Of a stretch of DNA of 64,000 nt, positions 43,309 through 52,075 are shown piece by piece. Each line of letters begins with the position of its first letter. Within the stretch, counting starts at the first letter, position 1. Below the pieces are notes generated by a model. It searched no databases. It was not told the DNA's origin and saw nothing but the letters and a program-made list of their open reading frames with translations. A program made the position numbers and the translations under genes. The DNA is from Pseudomonas asturiensis (GTDB taxonomy: Bacteria > Pseudomonadota > Gammaproteobacteria > Pseudomonadales > Pseudomonadaceae), in the NCBI RefSeq assembly GCF_900143095.1, contig NZ_FRDA01000005.1:124001-188000 (forward strand), in the 5' to 3' direction.

Positions 43309-43567
43309 GAATAACTCCTGCCAATGGTTGAGGTCCGTTCGACCTTGTCGAGGAGCACCATAAAGGGCGGAAGCAACGGCTGTGAAATTCGATTTTGGTC
43401 TAAGTTAATTATAAAAAATATGCATTATATTGTTTGTGAATAATCAAATATTTTAACGATTAGCTTATGTCTAAATAGAATTTCACTTAGCGTTCTTATG
43501 CACCTAGCATGAGGCTTATCCCGTGAGTCGGGTGCGTTTGCCCGACCCGATCAGCAAGGATGCCTAC
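43309..43567. promoter_or_regulatory. AT-rich divergent promoter region of the SsuD-like gene and ssuCB
   Basis: About 110 bases (43385-43500) are far more AT-rich than the surroundings, with several ATTAG and GTCTAA stretches (for example GGTCTAAGTTAAT and TTAGCTTATGTCTAA). These look like partial versions of the island element at 32996. A dyad (GGTCCGTTCGACC, 43331-43343) lies nearer the SsuD-like start. Sites for CysB or a local LysR are likely here. Confidence 0.5.
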
Positions 43568-44422
43568 ATGTCTGAAACAACGCTCACTTCCATCGACGCC
43601 GGTTATCTGGTCGTCAACAAGCCTGAACAGCAGCAGGTCGCCCGGGCTCGCCGCGAATGGCGTGTGCCGGGATTCGTCCTGCGCCTGCTCAGTCCGTTGG
43701 CGCTGTTGCTGCTCTGGGAGCTGGCCTCACAGACCGGCTTGCTGCCCAGCCGGGTGATTGCCGCGCCGTCGCAAATCGGCGGTACGCTCTGGTCGATGAT
43801 TCTATCGGGCGAGCTGGGCCGGCATCTTTGGGTGTCCTTGCAGCGCGCGCTGCTGGGGCTGAGCATCGGTGTCAGCATCGGGGTGGTAGCCGCGTTGATT
43901 ACCGGGTTGTCCAAGCGCGGCGAATGGGCTCTCGACTCGCCCATGCAGATGTTGCGCACGATTCCGTCGCTGGCGCTGGTGCCGCTGTTCATCCTCTGGT
44001 TCGGCATTGGCGAGTTCACCAAAGTGGCGCTGATCGTGATGGGCACCACGTTTCCGGTTTACCTGAATCTGTTTTCCGGCATTCGCAACATCGACCCCAA
44101 ACTGATCGAGGCCGCCAACACACTTGGCCTCAGTCGCCGCCAACTGATCTGGCACGTGATCCTGCCGGGCTCGCTGCCTTCATTCTTTGTCGGTCTGCGT
44201 TATTCACTGGGGATTTCCTGGCTGGCGCTGGTGTTCGTCGAACAGATCAACACCACGGCGGGCATCGGCTATCTGGCCAGTGATGCCCGGGACTTCATGC
44301 GCACTGATGTGATCGTTATCTGCCTGTTGATCTACAGCGTTCTGGGGCTGGTGATCGACGGCATTATCCGCACGCTGGAGCGCTACGCCCTGGCCTGGCG
44401 CCCGACTTTTTTGAGGAACTGA
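43568..44422 (+). CDS. ssuC: Sulfonate ABC transporter permease
   Basis: The 284-residue start at 43568 has AAGGA upstream. It is a BPD_transp_1 permease with about six membrane segments and the EAA loop (LIEAANTLGLSRRQLIWHVILPGSLPSFFVGLRYSLGISW). The motif LRTIPSLALVPLFILWFGIGE is typical of SsuC/TauC. It is the only permease of this class in the window, so it should serve both SsuA-like proteins. The ATPase gene begins two bases after its stop. Confidence 0.92.
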   Translation: MSETTLTSIDAGYLVVNKPEQQQVARARREWRVPGFVLRLLSPLALLLLWELASQTGLLPSRVIAAPSQIGGTLWSMILSGELGRHLWVSLQRALLGLSIGVSIGVVAALITGLSKRGEWALDSPMQMLRTIPSLALVPLFILWFGIGEFTKVALIVMGTTFPVYLNLFSGIRNIDPKLIEAANTLGLSRRQLIWHVILPGSLPSFFVGLRYSLGISWLALVFVEQINTTAGIGYLASDARDFMRTDVIVICLLIYSVLGLVIDGIIRTLERYALAWRPTFLRN

Positions 44423-44424
44423 AC

Positions 44425-45258
44425 ATGACTGCTCTCGATGTGCGCAACACTCAGGCGTCCCTTCATCGTGCCCCGGAAAAAGCCATTCAGGCTCCGGTTC
44501 AGCTACGTAATGTGGTTCGTCAGTTCGGCCAGCAACGGGTGATCGATGGTCTGGATCTGGACATCGCACCGGGCGAATTCGTCGCCTTGCTCGGTGCCAG
44601 CGGTTCCGGCAAGACCACCTTGCTGCGCACCCTGGCCGGGTTGGACAGTATCGACAGTGGCGAGCTGCGCGTGCCGGTGGCGAGGGCTGCAGTCTTTCAG
44701 GAGCCGCGCCTGATGCCATGGAAAAGCGCGTGGAAAAATGTGGTGCTCGGCCTGCATATCGATAACCCCAGGGCGCGAGCGGAAGCGGCGCTCGGCGAAG
44801 TCGGTCTGTCTCATCGAATCAATGCCTTTCCGGCCACGCTGTCGGGCGGGGAGGCGCAGCGCGTCGCGCTGGCACGCGGGTTGGTGCGTGAACCCAAACT
44901 GTTGTTGCTGGACGAACCCTTTGCCGCACTCGATGCCTTGACGCGCATCCGCATGCATCAGTTGATCATCGACCTGTGGCGCAAGCACACGCCGGCCGTG
45001 TTGCTGGTGACCCACGATGTGGATGAAGCGATTCTGCTCGCTGATCGGGTCATCGTGCTGGCCAACGGCAGGATTGCCGACGAGATCCGCATTGACCTGC
45101 CGCGTCAGCGCGACAGCGGGCAGGCCGGGTTCCAGGTGATTCGCAGCCGCTTGTTGAGCCTGTTGGGTGTCAAAGGGCATCAGCAGGACGCCGATCCGGA
45201 CGATCTTGCGCACAACCCGACGCTCAACGACATTCGACGCGTCGCCAACGCTCGTTGA
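44425..45258 (+). CDS. ssuB: Sulfonate ABC transporter ATP-binding protein
   Basis: The 277-residue ATPase has Walker A at 57-64 (GASGSGKTT), Q-loop (VFQEPRLMPWKS), signature LSGGEAQRVALARGL, Walker B LLLLDEPFAALDALTRI and the switch His in LLVTHDVDEAILLADRV. The VFQEPRLMPW Q-loop is the nitrate/sulfonate/taurine subgroup mark. A leader of about 25 residues and a polar tail exceed the core fold. Coupled to ssuC with a two-base gap. Confidence 0.93.
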   Translation: MTALDVRNTQASLHRAPEKAIQAPVQLRNVVRQFGQQRVIDGLDLDIAPGEFVALLGASGSGKTTLLRTLAGLDSIDSGELRVPVARAAVFQEPRLMPWKSAWKNVVLGLHIDNPRARAEAALGEVGLSHRINAFPATLSGGEAQRVALARGLVREPKLLLLDEPFAALDALTRIRMHQLIIDLWRKHTPAVLLVTHDVDEAILLADRVIVLANGRIADEIRIDLPRQRDSGQAGFQVIRSRLLSLLGVKGHQQDADPDDLAHNPTLNDIRRVANAR

Positions 45259-45309
45259 GTGAGCGAACGGTGCGTATCATGGGCGCTCGTTTATGCGGAG
45301 CAAGTGTCC

Positions 45310-45612
45310 ATGTCTGCTGAAAAACCTGAAGTGATCATCACGTATTGCACCCAGTGCCAATGGTTGTTGCGTGCTGCCTGGCTGGCGCAGGAACTGCTGA
45401 GCACCTTCTGCGATGATCTGGGCAAAGTCTCGCTGGCGCCTGCCACGGGCGGCGCGTTCCGGATTACCTGCGACGGCGTGCAGATCTGGGAGCGCAAGGC
45501 CGACGGTGGCTTCCCGGAGGCCAAGGTGCTCAAGCAACGGTTACGTGACCAGATCGACCCGGCACGCGATCTGGGCCATAACGACCGGTCCGGCGCAGCG
45601 GATCCTCAATGA
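45310..45612 (+). CDS. SelT/SelW/SelH-type thioredoxin-like protein (Cys form)
   Basis: The ATG at 45310 gives 100 residues. A thioredoxin-like CxxC (C13 and C16 in ITYCTQCQWLLRAAWLAQELL) replaces the CxxU of animal selenoprotein W, and the VQIWERKADGGFPEAKVLKQRLRDQI end is the Rdx family mark. The function in bacteria is unknown but redox activity on thiols is expected. It lies 51 bases after ssuB on the same strand and may be co-transcribed, which would give a thiol protein to the sulfur island. Its end overlaps the convergent EamA gene by seven bases. Confidence 0.88.
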   Translation: MSAEKPEVIITYCTQCQWLLRAAWLAQELLSTFCDDLGKVSLAPATGGAFRITCDGVQIWERKADGGFPEAKVLKQRLRDQIDPARDLGHNDRSGAADPQ

Positions 45613-46478
45613 GCGGCGGTTTTTGTGTCGCGACGGCCCATCAAGCCTGATATCAGAATGGCAACGATGATCAGCGTCCCGCCCAGCAGCATACGCAGCG
45701 TGGGCGTTTCGGCGAAGATCAGCCAGGCGAACGCAATGCCGTACAGCGGCTCCATGGCAAACACGACGGCCGCCGTTCGGGCCTTGATCACCGCCAGGCT
45801 TGCAACGAACAGACCGTGCGCCAGGCCGGTACAGATCACGCCGAGCAGCGCGATCCATAGCCAGTCGACGGCAGAAACGGCAGGCAGCGCCGCCGCCGCC
45901 CACGGCACCAGACAGAGGGCGACGACCAGGTTCTGACACAGTGCGGCCTGCACCGCCGGCACATGGCTGGCGCTGGCGCGATTGACCAGAGACAGCAGGG
46001 CGAAGGTCAGCCCCGAGAAGATCGCCCACAGCAGACCGCCCGTTGCCTGACTGGCCAGATCGAACCCGGGTGTCACCAGAACAAGCCCCACGCTCACCAG
46101 TGCCACCAGCAGCATTTCGACGCGACGAATCCGCTCGCGAAACACCAGACCTTCCAGGATTACGGTGAACGCCGGAAAGCTCGCGAACCCCAGCGTCGCC
46201 ACTGCCACCCCTGCGACCTTTACCGCCAGAAAGAACGACACCCAGTGCAGGCTCAGCAACACACCGCTGAGCATCAGCCGCGCGGCGCTGGCCCGGTTCA
46301 ACGGCCTCCAGCGCATGCCGACAAACCTTGCGAACACCGCCAGGGCCGCAACGGCAAAGGCTGCACGACCGAAGACGATCACAGAGGGCGATGCGTGGGC
46401 CAGTTTGCCCAGCACACCCGACAGGCCAAACAACAGGGCACCCATGTGCAGGGCGAGCAGGGCGGAGCGCGGGGTCAT
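45606..46478 (-). CDS. EamA/DMT-family transporter
   Basis: The ATG at 46478 gives 290 residues with ten hydrophobic segments arranged as two EamA repeats (ALLALHMGALLFGLSGVLGKLA ... and GLLWAIFSGLTFALLSLVNRA ...). Motifs FVASLAVIKARTAAVVFAMEPLYGIAFAWLIF and LLGGTLIIVAILISGLMG are typical of drug/metabolite exporters such as RhtA or YdcZ relatives. Substrate unknown. It is divergent from the LpxH-like gene. Confidence 0.88.
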   Translation of the reverse strand: MTPRSALLALHMGALLFGLSGVLGKLAHASPSVIVFGRAAFAVAALAVFARFVGMRWRPLNRASAARLMLSGVLLSLHWVSFFLAVKVAGVAVATLGFASFPAFTVILEGLVFRERIRRVEMLLVALVSVGLVLVTPGFDLASQATGGLLWAIFSGLTFALLSLVNRASASHVPAVQAALCQNLVVALCLVPWAAAALPAVSAVDWLWIALLGVICTGLAHGLFVASLAVIKARTAAVVFAMEPLYGIAFAWLIFAETPTLRMLLGGTLIIVAILISGLMGRRDTKTAAH

Positions 46479-46610
46479 GACAGTCCTTGTGGGTGCGGTG
46501 AGAGCGAAGTCTACCTCGCAAAAGCCATTGTCATGACATCGACATGCACATGTCACATTCGGTTAACCGGCATGCCGCACTCTCTTGGAAAACCTGCCGG
46601 AGGTCGTCCC

Positions 46611-47438
46611 ATGAGCAGTGCTCAGCTCGCCAAACCCAGCCGTAAACAACGTGTACGGACCCTGTGGATTTCCGATGTGCATCTGGGCACGCGTGATTGC
46701 CAGGCTGAACACCTGTCGGCATTCCTCAAGCGCTATCAGGCTGATCGCATCTATCTGGTGGGCGACATCATCGACGGCTGGAAGCTGCGCGGCGGGATGT
46801 ATTGGCCGCAGGCGCATACCAACGTCATCCGGCGTTTGTTGACCATGAGCAAGCGCGGCACCGAAGTGATCTACGTCACCGGCAACCACGATGAATTTCT
46901 GCGTCGTTACTCGAAGCTGATACTGGGCAACATCCAGCTGGTGGACGAGGCCGAACACGTGACCGCCGACGGTCGTCGTCTGTTGGTGATTCATGGCGAT
47001 CAGTTCGATGTGATCACCCGTTATCACCGCTGGCTGGCGTTTCTGGGTGATTCGGCCTACGAGTTCACCCTGACCCTCAATCGCTGGCTCAATCACTGGC
47101 GTGCCAAATACGGCTATGGCTACTGGTCGCTGTCGGCGTACCTCAAGCACAAAGTCAAAAGCGCAGTGAATTTTATCAGTGATTTCGAAGAGGCCATCGC
47201 TCATGAATGTGTGAAGCGCGGGCTGGATGGCGTGGTGTGCGGGCACATTCACCATGCGGAAATTCGCGAGGTGGGCGGCGTGGAATACATGAACTGCGGA
47301 GACTGGGTTGAATCCTGCACGGCGCTGATCGAGCACCTGGACGGCCAGATCGAACTGTTTCGGCTGGCGAATGCACATTTACAGCCCAGCCCGCAGGTCG
47401 AGCAGCAGGAAATGCCGGTCAGCGAGCCGGTTGCCTGA
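46611..47438 (+). CDS. Calcineurin-like phosphoesterase, LpxH-related (UDP-2,3-diacylglucosamine diphosphatase family)
   Basis: The start at 46611 follows a GGAGGTC site; 275 residues. Metal-binding motifs: ISDVHLGTRD, YLVGDIIDGW, VTGNHDEF, LVIHGDQFD and GHIHHAEIREV. LpxH hydrolyses UDP-diacylglucosamine in lipid A synthesis. This form carries a longer middle insert (LNHWRAKYGYGYWSLSAYLKHKVKSAVNFISDFEEAI) than LpxH itself, so it may be a paralogue acting on another phospholipid-like pyrophosphate. Likely monocistronic. Confidence 0.82.
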   Translation: MSSAQLAKPSRKQRVRTLWISDVHLGTRDCQAEHLSAFLKRYQADRIYLVGDIIDGWKLRGGMYWPQAHTNVIRRLLTMSKRGTEVIYVTGNHDEFLRRYSKLILGNIQLVDEAEHVTADGRRLLVIHGDQFDVITRYHRWLAFLGDSAYEFTLTLNRWLNHWRAKYGYGYWSLSAYLKHKVKSAVNFISDFEEAIAHECVKRGLDGVVCGHIHHAEIREVGGVEYMNCGDWVESCTALIEHLDGQIELFRLANAHLQPSPQVEQQEMPVSEPVA

Positions 47439-47489
47439 GTACTACGGCGTGACCGTGCTGGAGCGGCATACCCTTAAAAAGGCACACTC

Positions 47490-47801
47490 TTAAAAGGGCA
47501 CTTTGCCCAACAGCATGTCGCGGTACATGACGAAATCGCCGAGCAGGCTGTAGAACGGGTGCTTGAAGGTGGCGGGGCGGTTTTTCTCGAAGAAGAAATG
47601 CCCGGCCCAGGCAAAGCCGTAACCGGCAATCGGTAACAGCGCCAACAGCCACCACCGCCCGCTGCCAATGCCAAAGGCCAGCAGAAAGATCACCAGCGAC
47701 GTGCCCACGAAATGCAGGCGTCGACTGGTGCTGCTGCGGTGTTCCTCAAGGTAGTACGGATAGAAATCGGCAAAGCGGTTGAACGGCTTGACGGTGTCCA
47801 T
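47490..47801 (-). CDS. DUF962/Mpo1-like membrane protein
   Basis: The 103-residue protein has the DUF962 hallmark HRSSTSRRLHFVGTSLVIFLL and the second histidine in GYGFAWAGHFFFEKNRPATFKHPFYSLLGDF. Yeast Mpo1 is an iron-dependent dioxygenase for 2-hydroxy fatty acids in ER membranes; the conserved His residues suggest that chemistry here. Two or three membrane helices are visible. Confidence 0.87.
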   Translation of the reverse strand: MDTVKPFNRFADFYPYYLEEHRSSTSRRLHFVGTSLVIFLLAFGIGSGRWWLLALLPIAGYGFAWAGHFFFEKNRPATFKHPFYSLLGDFVMYRDMLLGKVPF

Positions 47802-47887
47802 GTGCTGACCCTCGTGTTGGCTTCGGATCAGTCTAGCCTGACAGGATGCTGTTTGGCAGCATCCATTCGGCGCAGTTCACCCTACTG

Positions 47888-47950
47888 TGGGAGGCGGCTT
47901 GCCGGCGATCTGCCGGGAACCGGCAGCAGAACTGACGCATCAGGCGTCAG
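47888..47950. repeat. REP element with two adjacent hairpins
   Basis: The REP core GGGAGGCGGCTTGCCGGCGA (47889-47908) is followed by hairpins TGCCGG/CCGGCA (47911-47925) and CTGACGC/GCGTCAG (47932-47950). The last is followed by CTTCTTTTAT on the plus strand. The group lies between the convergent ends of trkH and the DUF962 promoter and may limit read-through. Confidence 0.7.
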
Positions 47951-47967
47951 CTTCTTTTATGCGCGCA

Positions 47968-49422
47968 TCAATGCCGCCAGAACGCCGGTACGCACAGCAC
48001 CAGCACGGTGATGATTTCCAGACGGCCCAACAACATGCCGGCGGACAGAATCCACTTGGCGGCATCCGGAAGGGTGGAGAAGTTACCCGCCGGTCCAATG
48101 ACTTCGCCCAGCCCCGGACCGACGCCGGAAACCGTGCTGGCGGCGCCCGTCAGCGCGGTCATCCAGTCCAGGCCCAGCAGCGACAGCATCAACGCAATCA
48201 GGCAGATGGTGATGGTGAAAAAGAACGAGAACGTCAGAATCGAGCGCACGATCTCGTCGTCCAGCCGGTGACCGTTGTATTTCTGTTTCATCACGGCGCG
48301 TGGATGGATCAACTGGTTGAGGTTGGTCTTGAGCAGGATGTAGGCGACCTGAAACCGGAAGATTTTCACGCCGCCTGCCGTCGAGCCGGAACAGCCCCCG
48401 ATGAAGCCCAGGTAAAAGAACAGCATCAGCGAGAAGTTGCCCCACAGGCTGTAGTCCCCCAGCGCAAAGCCTGTAGTTGTCACCACCGATGTGACATTCA
48501 GCGCCACGTGGCGCAACGCCTCGGTCCACGGCAGGTCGGTGGTGTTCGCATACCAGACGGTCATCACCAGCCAGGTGATCAGCAGCAGGGCAATCAGCCC
48601 TTGTACCTGTTCGTCCCGGAACAATGCACCTCGATTGCCGCGCAGCGTGGCGACATAGAGGGTGAAGGGCAGGCTGCCCAGGATCATGACCACAATGGCG
48701 ACCCAGTGAACCGCAGGCTGTGGCCATTTGGCCAGGGACAGATCGGACGTCGAGAAACCGCCGGTGGAAATCGCTGACATGGCGTGGTTGATCGCATCGA
48801 ACAGGCTCATGCCCGCCATCCAGAACGCCAGACTGCCCAGCGCAGTGAAGCTGACATACGCCAGCACGATGAACTTGGCCACCATGTGCGAGCGGGGCAT
48901 GACCTTTTCGGAGCGGTCGGAGGATTCGGTCTGGAACAGTCGCATGCCGCCGATTCGCAAGAGCGGAAGAATCGCGACGGCCATGCCGATGAAGCCGATG
49001 CCGCCCAGCCAGTGCAGCATCGAACGCCAGATCAGAATCCCCGGCGACATGCTGTCCAGATTGCTGAGCACGGTCGAGCCTGTGGCCGTGATGCCGGACA
49101 TGCTTTCAAAGAAGGAGTCGGTGTAGCTGATGTGCTGGGTCAGCAAAAACGGCAGCGCCGCGAAGATACACACGACGATCCAGCTGGACACCGTGAGCAT
49201 GTACATGTCGCGCGGGCGCAACTGAACGTGCCCGGGTCGGCCTGGCAGCACCATCGCGAGCCCGGCGATGAAGGTGATGGCGCTGGCCCACAGAAATGAG
49301 CGCAGGTCTTCGAAGCGGTCGTAGATGACCAGCGTGGCCATGGGCACGATCATGGCGACAGCCAGAGTGATCAGAAAAATGCCGATGATGAAACCGATAA
49401 TGCGAAGGGTCGGCAACGACAT
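47968..49422 (-). CDS. trkH: Trk-type potassium uptake protein
   Basis: The ATG at 49422 gives 484 residues. Four pore-loop selectivity motifs with the key glycine can be read: GITATGSTVL, AISTGGFSTS, VTTTGFALGD and STVSGVGPGLG. About ten membrane segments surround them, and FIGGCSGSTAGGVKIFRF is a TrkH mark. It takes up potassium with TrkA as its cytosolic gate; trkA is not in the window. Confidence 0.94.
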   Translation of the reverse strand: MSLPTLRIIGFIIGIFLITLAVAMIVPMATLVIYDRFEDLRSFLWASAITFIAGLAMVLPGRPGHVQLRPRDMYMLTVSSWIVVCIFAALPFLLTQHISYTDSFFESMSGITATGSTVLSNLDSMSPGILIWRSMLHWLGGIGFIGMAVAILPLLRIGGMRLFQTESSDRSEKVMPRSHMVAKFIVLAYVSFTALGSLAFWMAGMSLFDAINHAMSAISTGGFSTSDLSLAKWPQPAVHWVAIVVMILGSLPFTLYVATLRGNRGALFRDEQVQGLIALLLITWLVMTVWYANTTDLPWTEALRHVALNVTSVVTTTGFALGDYSLWGNFSLMLFFYLGFIGGCSGSTAGGVKIFRFQVAYILLKTNLNQLIHPRAVMKQKYNGHRLDDEIVRSILTFSFFFTITICLIALMLSLLGLDWMTALTGAASTVSGVGPGLGEVIGPAGNFSTLPDAAKWILSAGMLLGRLEIITVLVLCVPAFWRH

Positions 49423-49596
49423 GAAAGGCTCTGGTTGCAGTGAAGAAAGGCGCCATTCTACCCGCGCGCGTAGGCATGTAAACCAGCATGGCCGGGCGCT
49501 GCGTTCGACATTGCCTGTAAGTAATTGCCCCGCACGCTCGTTATTGAAGCCATACACGCTCTAGAATGCCCGATCATCTTTGAAAGGAGACAGCCC

Positions 49597-50157
49597 ATGC
49601 AGGCGCTCGACGCTTTGCTCAACCGCGTATCGGTTCCACGTCTGGTCGATCCGGCCCCGGATGCCGCACAGCGGGAAATCATGTTCGGTGCAGCCTTGCG
49701 CTCACCCGATCACGGCCAACTGCGACCGTATCGTTTTCTGACCGTCGAAGGCTCGGCACGCGAGCGCATGGGCACCTTGCTGGCCGAAGCGTTGGAGCAG
49801 GGCGGTGGCGAGATCACCCCGCAGGCACTGGACAAGGCTCGTCAGGGGCCGTTGCGTGCGCCGCTGGTTGTGGTGGTGATTGCGCGGTTGCAGGATCACT
49901 TCAAGGTGCCACGCAGTGAACAGTTGATCACTGCCGGGTGTGCCGCGCATGGGGTGTTGCTGGCGGCTTACGCGCTGGGTGTCGGCGCGGTCTGGCGGAC
50001 GGGCGAGCTGTCATATTCGCCGCATGTGGCCAAAGGGCTCGGGCTTGAAGCCAATGAAGAAGTGATCGGCTTTCTTTACCTGGGCACCCCGTTGAACCCG
50101 CCGCGCGAAGCACCGAAGGTGGACGTGGGCGGGTTTGTCAGTCAATGGCAGGGCTGA
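49597..50157 (+). CDS. Nitroreductase-family flavoprotein (YdjA type)
   Basis: The start at 49597 follows AAGGAGA; 186 residues. The small YdjA-type nitroreductase fold is shown by RVSVPRLVDPAPDAAQREIMFGAALRSPDHGQLRPYRFL, GCAAHGVLLAAYALGVGAVWRTGELSY and IGFLYLGTP. FMN-dependent reduction of nitro compounds or quinones is the family activity. The gene ends seven bases from the convergent kinase gene. Confidence 0.9.
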   Translation: MQALDALLNRVSVPRLVDPAPDAAQREIMFGAALRSPDHGQLRPYRFLTVEGSARERMGTLLAEALEQGGGEITPQALDKARQGPLRAPLVVVVIARLQDHFKVPRSEQLITAGCAAHGVLLAAYALGVGAVWRTGELSYSPHVAKGLGLEANEEVIGFLYLGTPLNPPREAPKVDVGGFVSQWQG

Positions 50158-50164
50158 TCAAGCC

Positions 50165-51520
50165 CTAGACCGATGAGGGATTGACGGGCTCTGGCGGCAG
50201 ATCCAGCGTGGCGATGAAACCGCCTTGCGGATGATTGCCCAGGGTCATACTGCCGCCGTGACGTTCTGCGGCGCGTCGGGCGATCGCCAGTCCCAGCCCG
50301 TGGCCCGGCGCAGTCTGGCCGGGTGCGCGGTAGAATGGCTCGCCCAGTTGCGCCAGATGCTCTTCGGCGACCCCAGGACCGTGATCACGCACGCTCAGGC
50401 GTATGTGGTTGTCCACACACGTGGCCTGCAGATCGATGCTCTGGCCCGGCGGGTTGAAGCGCAGGGCATTGCGCAGCAGGTTGTCCAGCGCTCGTTCGAT
50501 CATGTCCGGCCAGCCTTGCAAGTGCAGATCGCTTTGCACGTGCACCTGAATGCTCTGCTCGACGCCGTCGAGTTGCGTGTCGTGCTTCAGGCGATGCAGC
50601 AGCCCCTCCAGATCGACTGGCTCGGCGCTGCCAAAGTCCGCATCCAGGCGCGCCAGGGCCAGAATCTCGCTGATCAGCGCTTCCAGCCGATCGCATTCGC
50701 GGCCCAGACGCGGCCACAGCTTTTCACGCTCGGCAGGTTCGGCACGTTCTGCCAGGGCCAGCGCGATGCGCAGGCGCGCCAGTGGTGAGCGCAGTTCATG
50801 GGACACGTCACGCAGCAACTGACGCTGGCTGCCGATCAGGCTTTGCAGGCGCGCGCCCATGCGGTTGAAGTCGGTGGCCAGCACGCCGAATTCGTCACGA
50901 CGGTTGGCCAGTTGCGCCAGGCTGTGCTGTTGGTAACTGGTCTGACCCAGATCATGCACGGCGCCACGCAGGCGACTCAGCGGCCGGGTGATCGACAGGG
51001 TCACAAACAGGCTGAACAGGGTCAGCACGACCAGCGCGATGCCCAGCGCACTCAGCGGCCACATCAGGCTCTGGCGATGCCATTGATCGAGTTCCGGGTG
51101 GGGAATCCGGTAGATAAACAGATAGGTTTCGCCAGTCTTGGGACTGGTGTATTCGGTTGCCAGACGTCGCCACGGCAGTTTTCTGCCGTCATCGTCGTCA
51201 TCGCCCTGCTGCTGGCGCGCTTCAAGGGCTGCTGCACGAGGCGGGAAGGTGCCGCGCACCACCGGCTCGCCGCTGTCATTGAGCACCTGCACGTCAATGC
51301 GGTTACGGCGCTTGAGGGTCTGGAGGTAATCCTGAGACGCCTCGGCGCCCTGTTCTTCGAAACGCTGGGTCCAGTTTTCCGGCAGATTATTGAGCACCGG
51401 ATGACGGCTGAGGATCCAGGCGTCCTGATTAAGCATGTGCCCGAGCAGAATCGACAGGCCTGCAACCAGAGCAATGGCCAGCCAGAAACTGGCCAGGATT
51501 CGCCAGAACAATGAACGCAC
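50165..51520 (-). CDS. Sensor histidine kinase, CpxA-like
   Basis: The 451-residue protein has a membrane helix at 8-28, a periplasmic domain (30-150) with an acidic run (GDDDDDG), a second helix at 157-175, HAMP, HisKA with H241 (LLRDVSHELRSPLARLRIAL) and an HATPase domain (DNLLRNALRFNPPG, RDHGPGVAEEHL, APGHGLGLAIARR). It forms an operon with the response regulator and the Spy-like gene. The CpxA-like sensor plus Spy-like chaperone context suggests a response to envelope stress or metals. Confidence 0.9.
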   Translation of the reverse strand: MRSLFWRILASFWLAIALVAGLSILLGHMLNQDAWILSRHPVLNNLPENWTQRFEEQGAEASQDYLQTLKRRNRIDVQVLNDSGEPVVRGTFPPRAAALEARQQQGDDDDDGRKLPWRRLATEYTSPKTGETYLFIYRIPHPELDQWHRQSLMWPLSALGIALVVLTLFSLFVTLSITRPLSRLRGAVHDLGQTSYQQHSLAQLANRRDEFGVLATDFNRMGARLQSLIGSQRQLLRDVSHELRSPLARLRIALALAERAEPAEREKLWPRLGRECDRLEALISEILALARLDADFGSAEPVDLEGLLHRLKHDTQLDGVEQSIQVHVQSDLHLQGWPDMIERALDNLLRNALRFNPPGQSIDLQATCVDNHIRLSVRDHGPGVAEEHLAQLGEPFYRAPGQTAPGHGLGLAIARRAAERHGGSMTLGNHPQGGFIATLDLPPEPVNPSSV

Positions 51521-51549
51521 AGGTTTTCCTCGGTCAAGAAATGAGCAAG

Positions 51550-51573
51550 CCCGGCATGCTCGAGCATGCCGGG
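51550..51573. repeat. Perfect 24-bp palindrome inside the Cpx-like operon
   Basis: CCCGGCATGCTC joined directly to GAGCATGCCGGG, with no central mismatch, between the Spy-like gene and the kinase gene. In RNA it would form a strong stem with a tight loop; in DNA it suits a dimeric protein. No T-run follows in either direction, so it is not a standard terminator and may set the relative expression of chaperone and kinase. Confidence 0.7.
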
Positions 51574-51610
51574 TTGGTTGCAGTCAGTCTGCCCTGGGGC
51601 GTGACCGGTA

Positions 51611-52075
51611 TTATTGCGCTTTTGCAGCCTTCGCGGCTTTCCAGGCCTTGAATTCGGCCCATTCGGCGCGACGTTCGTCCTGCTTCTTCTTGATTTCATC
51701 GAACTGCTTCTGCTGATCAGGCTTGAGCAGGGCGCGAATCTGGGTATCGGTTTCGGTGCGCTTGGCGTTGATCTCGTCCTGCATGGCCTTCTGCTCAGGA
51801 GCAGGCATCTTGTCCAGGTAGCGCTGAGTGATGTCACGGCGTTCGTGCATCTGTTCGCGCATCAAGCGGTCGATCTGCTGGCGCTGTTCACGCGACAGGT
51901 CCAGATCACGGAAAGGGCCTGGGCCGCGATGCATGCCAGGGCCAGGGCCACGGTCGTCGCGCTCCATATGCATGGCCGGTGCGCCAGGTTCAGCGCCTGC
52001 AGGTGGCGGTGGAACAGCCATGGCAACGGTAGGCAGGGCAGCGGCGAACATCAAAGCGATCAGGGTCTTGCGCAT
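51611..52075 (-). CDS. Spy/CpxP-like periplasmic chaperone
   Basis: The ATG at 52075 gives 154 residues with a signal peptide (MRKTLIALMFAAALPTVAMA) and a proline- and glycine-rich start (PPPPAGAEPG, DRGPGPGMHRGPGP). The core has LTXXQ-like helical repeats (DLSREQRQQIDRLMREQMHERRD and LKPDQQKQFDEIKKKQDERR), the mark of Spy and CpxP. The C-terminal AKAAKAQ is basic. It should act in the periplasm and may feed back on the kinase, as CpxP does. Confidence 0.88.
   Translation of the reverse strand: MRKTLIALMFAAALPTVAMAVPPPPAGAEPGAPAMHMERDDRGPGPGMHRGPGPFRDLDLSREQRQQIDRLMREQMHERRDITQRYLDKMPAPEQKAMQDEINAKRTETDTQIRALLKPDQQKQFDEIKKKQDERRAEWAEFKAWKAAKAAKAQ

Noticed and set aside
47915..47950. GGAACC resembling the start of an hrp box (HrpL promoter)
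   Set aside because: After GGAACC and 16 bases the sequence is CATC, not CCAC, and the site lies within a REP/hairpin group with no effector-like gene downstream.
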